Part shown: piece by piece, positions 61,061 through 64,000 of the stretch
How the letters are laid out: each line of letters begins with the position of its first letter
Numbering within the stretch: position 1 is the stretch's first letter
From: Cryptomeria japonica
Lineage: Eukaryota > Streptophyta > Pinopsida > Cupressales > Cupressaceae
Length of the DNA: 64,000 bases
Assembly (NCBI RefSeq): GCF_030272615.1
Contig: NC_081407.1
Location: 151,981,048 to 152,045,047 of the forward strand
Direction of reading: 5' to 3'
Program-made: the position numbers and the translations under genes
The notes under the pieces: model-generated
The model's input: only the letters and a program-made list of their open reading frames with translations
What the model was told of the DNA's origin: nothing
The model's database searches: none

Positions 61061-61439
61061 AGTGATAAGTTGGATAGACTCAAGAATTCCTTCTTCAAAT
61101 ATTGTGGAGTCCATAGCTAGATGAAGAATAATATTTTTTTTGTATAGAGAGGACCAAAATAATGAAGAAGATGAAATTTATGAGGTGTATGAGGATATCA
61201 CAAAATAGAAACCCAAAGAGAATCCTACAGTAAATTAGAACATACAAATCAAACTGTTGAACTTGCACAAGAAGTAGCCAACCTAAGAATTGAGATGGCT
61301 ATATTACAAGATGAGAAGCATAAAAAATATTTAAGGATCATATTATCTTCTCTCTACCTCTATCTATCTCACTTTCTTCTCTCTCCCCCAGGTTATAAAT
61401 TTATAATTTTTAGACCAGGTAAAATTTTAGTGATTGGCA

Positions 61440-62440
<1,001 letters not shown>

Positions 62441-62509
62441 ACATACCTCTGCCTACTTACTACTCCCAACCTACCTCTCTCCTTCTCTATCCCCCTCCTA
62501 GGATATAAT

Positions 62510-62511
62510 AT

Positions 62512-62553
<42 letters not shown>
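62510..62553. repeat. (CT)n microsatellite
   Basis: A further CTCTCT run of about 40 bp, directly before the copia LTR at 62573. Confidence 0.9.
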
Positions 62554-62555
<2 letters not shown>

Positions 62556-62572
62556 TCCCAATTATTGTTTTA

Positions 62573-63241
62573 TGATCAGAATTCAGTTAAAACAAGATAA
62601 AGAAATAATGAACAATTAGACATAGTCAATACCTTAGGAAAACCCTCCTTATTGAGGGAGAAAAACCCAGCAACAATTATATCGCTTATATATATTGAAC
62701 AAGGCAAAAAAACTACTATACAACTTGGCCAATCACAAGGCCAATTTACTAAATGAGTGAAGGCACCTCTCCTAGGTGCGAATACACAAATGATATAATA
62801 TCTCATTGAAATGAATTGATCTTAAGAAAAATGATATTGTGCTAAAGATGATCGATCCCTTTGAAGTCAAACAAACTTGTCTTGAGGTTGCATAATCTTT
62901 CTTTGATGTCACACAAATTTTTCTTGATGAATATCAAATTTATTGTAGATGAAAGTACTCCTCCTTAATATGTGAACTTCTCTTCTTGGATGAAATCAAT
63001 TTCTTGTCAAATAAGATGACTTGTTATTTATACGTGATGAAGTGACTCTTTGTGAAGAGTTAGTCTCATACAAAGTGAGACAACTTTACACAAGGGTGGA
63101 GACCTTTATTTAGTCAGCTTAACAATAAATAACAAATTATTATTTATGAGATATCACATCTCTAGTTAGCAATATAAATATTATTTATTGCTTTAGAGAA
63201 TCAGTGGGGAAAGACATCTCCCACCAATATTACGTCAACAC
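62573..63241 (-). repeat. Probable 3' LTR of copia element C
   Basis: The right end is ACGTCAACA, followed by a PPT on the minus strand (AAGAGGGAG at about 63250-63242). The left end is taken at TGATCAG; the TTATTGAGGGAGAAAAACCC segment near 62650 resembles copia LTR ends. The left limit is uncertain. Confidence 0.55.
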
Positions 63242-63419
63242 TCCCTCTTATCTAGGGAGATATCTTTCCAGATATTCTTGTCATGGAGTCTCTCAACATG
63301 ACACCCACAATGGCTACACCCATTTGTGGAAAAGAGTTTATCACAGAGTCTCTCAATGTGATAACATCATGGAGTCACTCTACATATCATCTCATCTCAG
63401 CCTTAGAGATGAACAAGGG

Positions 63420-63615
63420 CTCACATCTCATATTTCTCTGTCTCAAAGAAATATACACTACAAGGGCTTTCACCTCATATTTCTCTTGTCTCGGAGAAAT
63501 ATACACTACAAGATATTTCAACTCATATTTCTTCATCTCAGAGAAATATACACTACAAGGGCTTTCACCTCATATTTCTCTGTCTCAGAGAAATATACAC
63601 TACAAGGAATCTTCA
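63420..63615. repeat. Tandem repeat, 47-49 bp unit, four copies
   Basis: AAATATACACTACAAG recurs at 63448, 63497, 63544 and 63591, separated by CTCATATTTCTC-type sequence. It lies in the internal region of element C. Confidence 0.85.
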
Positions 63616-63699
63616 TGATAATGTGACTCCCTCTGAAGCTCCAAGTACTAGCATCAACCTCCTGACCTCCTCATCCAAGGTTGCCTCTATTGATTTGTT

Positions 63700-64000
63700 A
63701 GACTCCCTGTGAATGTTAATTCCTCCTCTTTGAAGAAACTGATCGACTTTAGAATAACAAACCTTCTGAATCGACTTTAAAGCTTAGCTCCTTTTGAGAT
63801 GTCCCCATAGCAATTTCTGTAGTAGAAACAAGTTATGTAGACCTTAATTTGCAATCTCGAGTAAAGTGACCATACTTGTCACACTTGAAACACTAAATGT
63901 GAGAGAGATCCTTCTTCTTTGGTTCTAGGTCAGAATCTGATTCTCTAACTCTATTCCTCTTTCTTCCTTTGCCTCTTTCTCTAGAAGTATGAGCAATAAG
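63700..64000 (-). pseudogene. Copia gag zinc knuckle of element C, cut by window
   Basis: The minus strand encodes a basic RERGKGRKRNR segment, then SDSDLEPKKKDLSHI, a TAG (63895-63893) and the perfect knuckle CFKCDKYGHFTRDC (63892-63851). The frame breaks soon after. Only about 600 bp separate it from the PPT at 63242, so pol is missing here too. Confidence 0.75.

Noticed and set aside
63420-63615. CRISPR-like spacing of short repeats
   Set aside because: The intervening sequences are themselves repeated, and this is a plant nuclear retroelement; it is a plain tandem repeat.

Overview
The window looks like nuclear DNA from a conifer, most probably a yew (Taxus) or close relative. The one apparently intact host gene is a phenylalanine aminomutase-like member of the MIO ammonia-lyase family (minus strand, 21426-24171, one intron). 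It carries the residues I associate with the taxol-side-chain aminomutase of Taxus rather than with ordinary PAL. Everything else recognisable is transposable-element DNA in various states of decay, as expected of a very large gymnosperm genome. The species call rests on recognised protein similarity only.

Layout. 1-16689: a Ty3/gypsy element of the Tat lineage (plus strand) whose 5' LTR is cut by the window edge. It has one gag-pol frame (2930-10240) broken only by point stop codons, an antisense plant-mobile-domain ORF (13055-14172), a PPT and a 1384-bp 3' LTR. 16690-21369: no recognised gene. 21370-24623: the aminomutase-like gene with its poly(A) signal and promoter. 24624-25566: a 943-bp element with terminal inverted repeats in the distal promoter. 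28149-37630: a minus-strand Ty1/copia element (369-bp LTRs, tRNA-Met PBS, near-perfect TSD) with decayed gag/protease. Inside it lies an unrelated 1205-codon frame of unknown function (30224-33841) with its own TATA box and GC-rich hairpin minisatellites. 43560-44460 and 51286-51775: two pieces of one L1-type LINE, separated by a second gag-only copia element (44484-51280) that itself contains a 963-bp insertion. 51786-53130: a copia RT/RNase H fragment. 53130-55538: an inverted fragment of a second Tat element (LTR plus mobile-domain ORF). 59100-60160: a copia integrase fragment. 60180-61060: a second LINE fragment. 61440-62553: a polypyrimidine/polypurine microsatellite complex. 62573-64000: the end of a third minus-strand copia element with a gag zinc knuckle.

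Main observations. (1) The aminomutase-like gene keeps the catalytic residues and the PAM-type signature positions, but has a shortened C-terminus and a MITE-like insertion upstream. (2) The Tat element has a TATA box pointing antisense, about 310 bp inside its 3' LTR start, upstream of the mobile-domain ORF. A TATA box sits at the equivalent place in the second, diverged copy. (3) An array of about 20-nt AGCGCTATTG-like repeats lies in the leader of both gag-pol and the antisense ORF, in the same sense relative to each transcript. (4) Long frames have accumulated many TAG/TGA stops with no frameshift, a footprint of cytosine-deamination decay. (5) A G-patch domain sits inside gag-pol between protease and RT.
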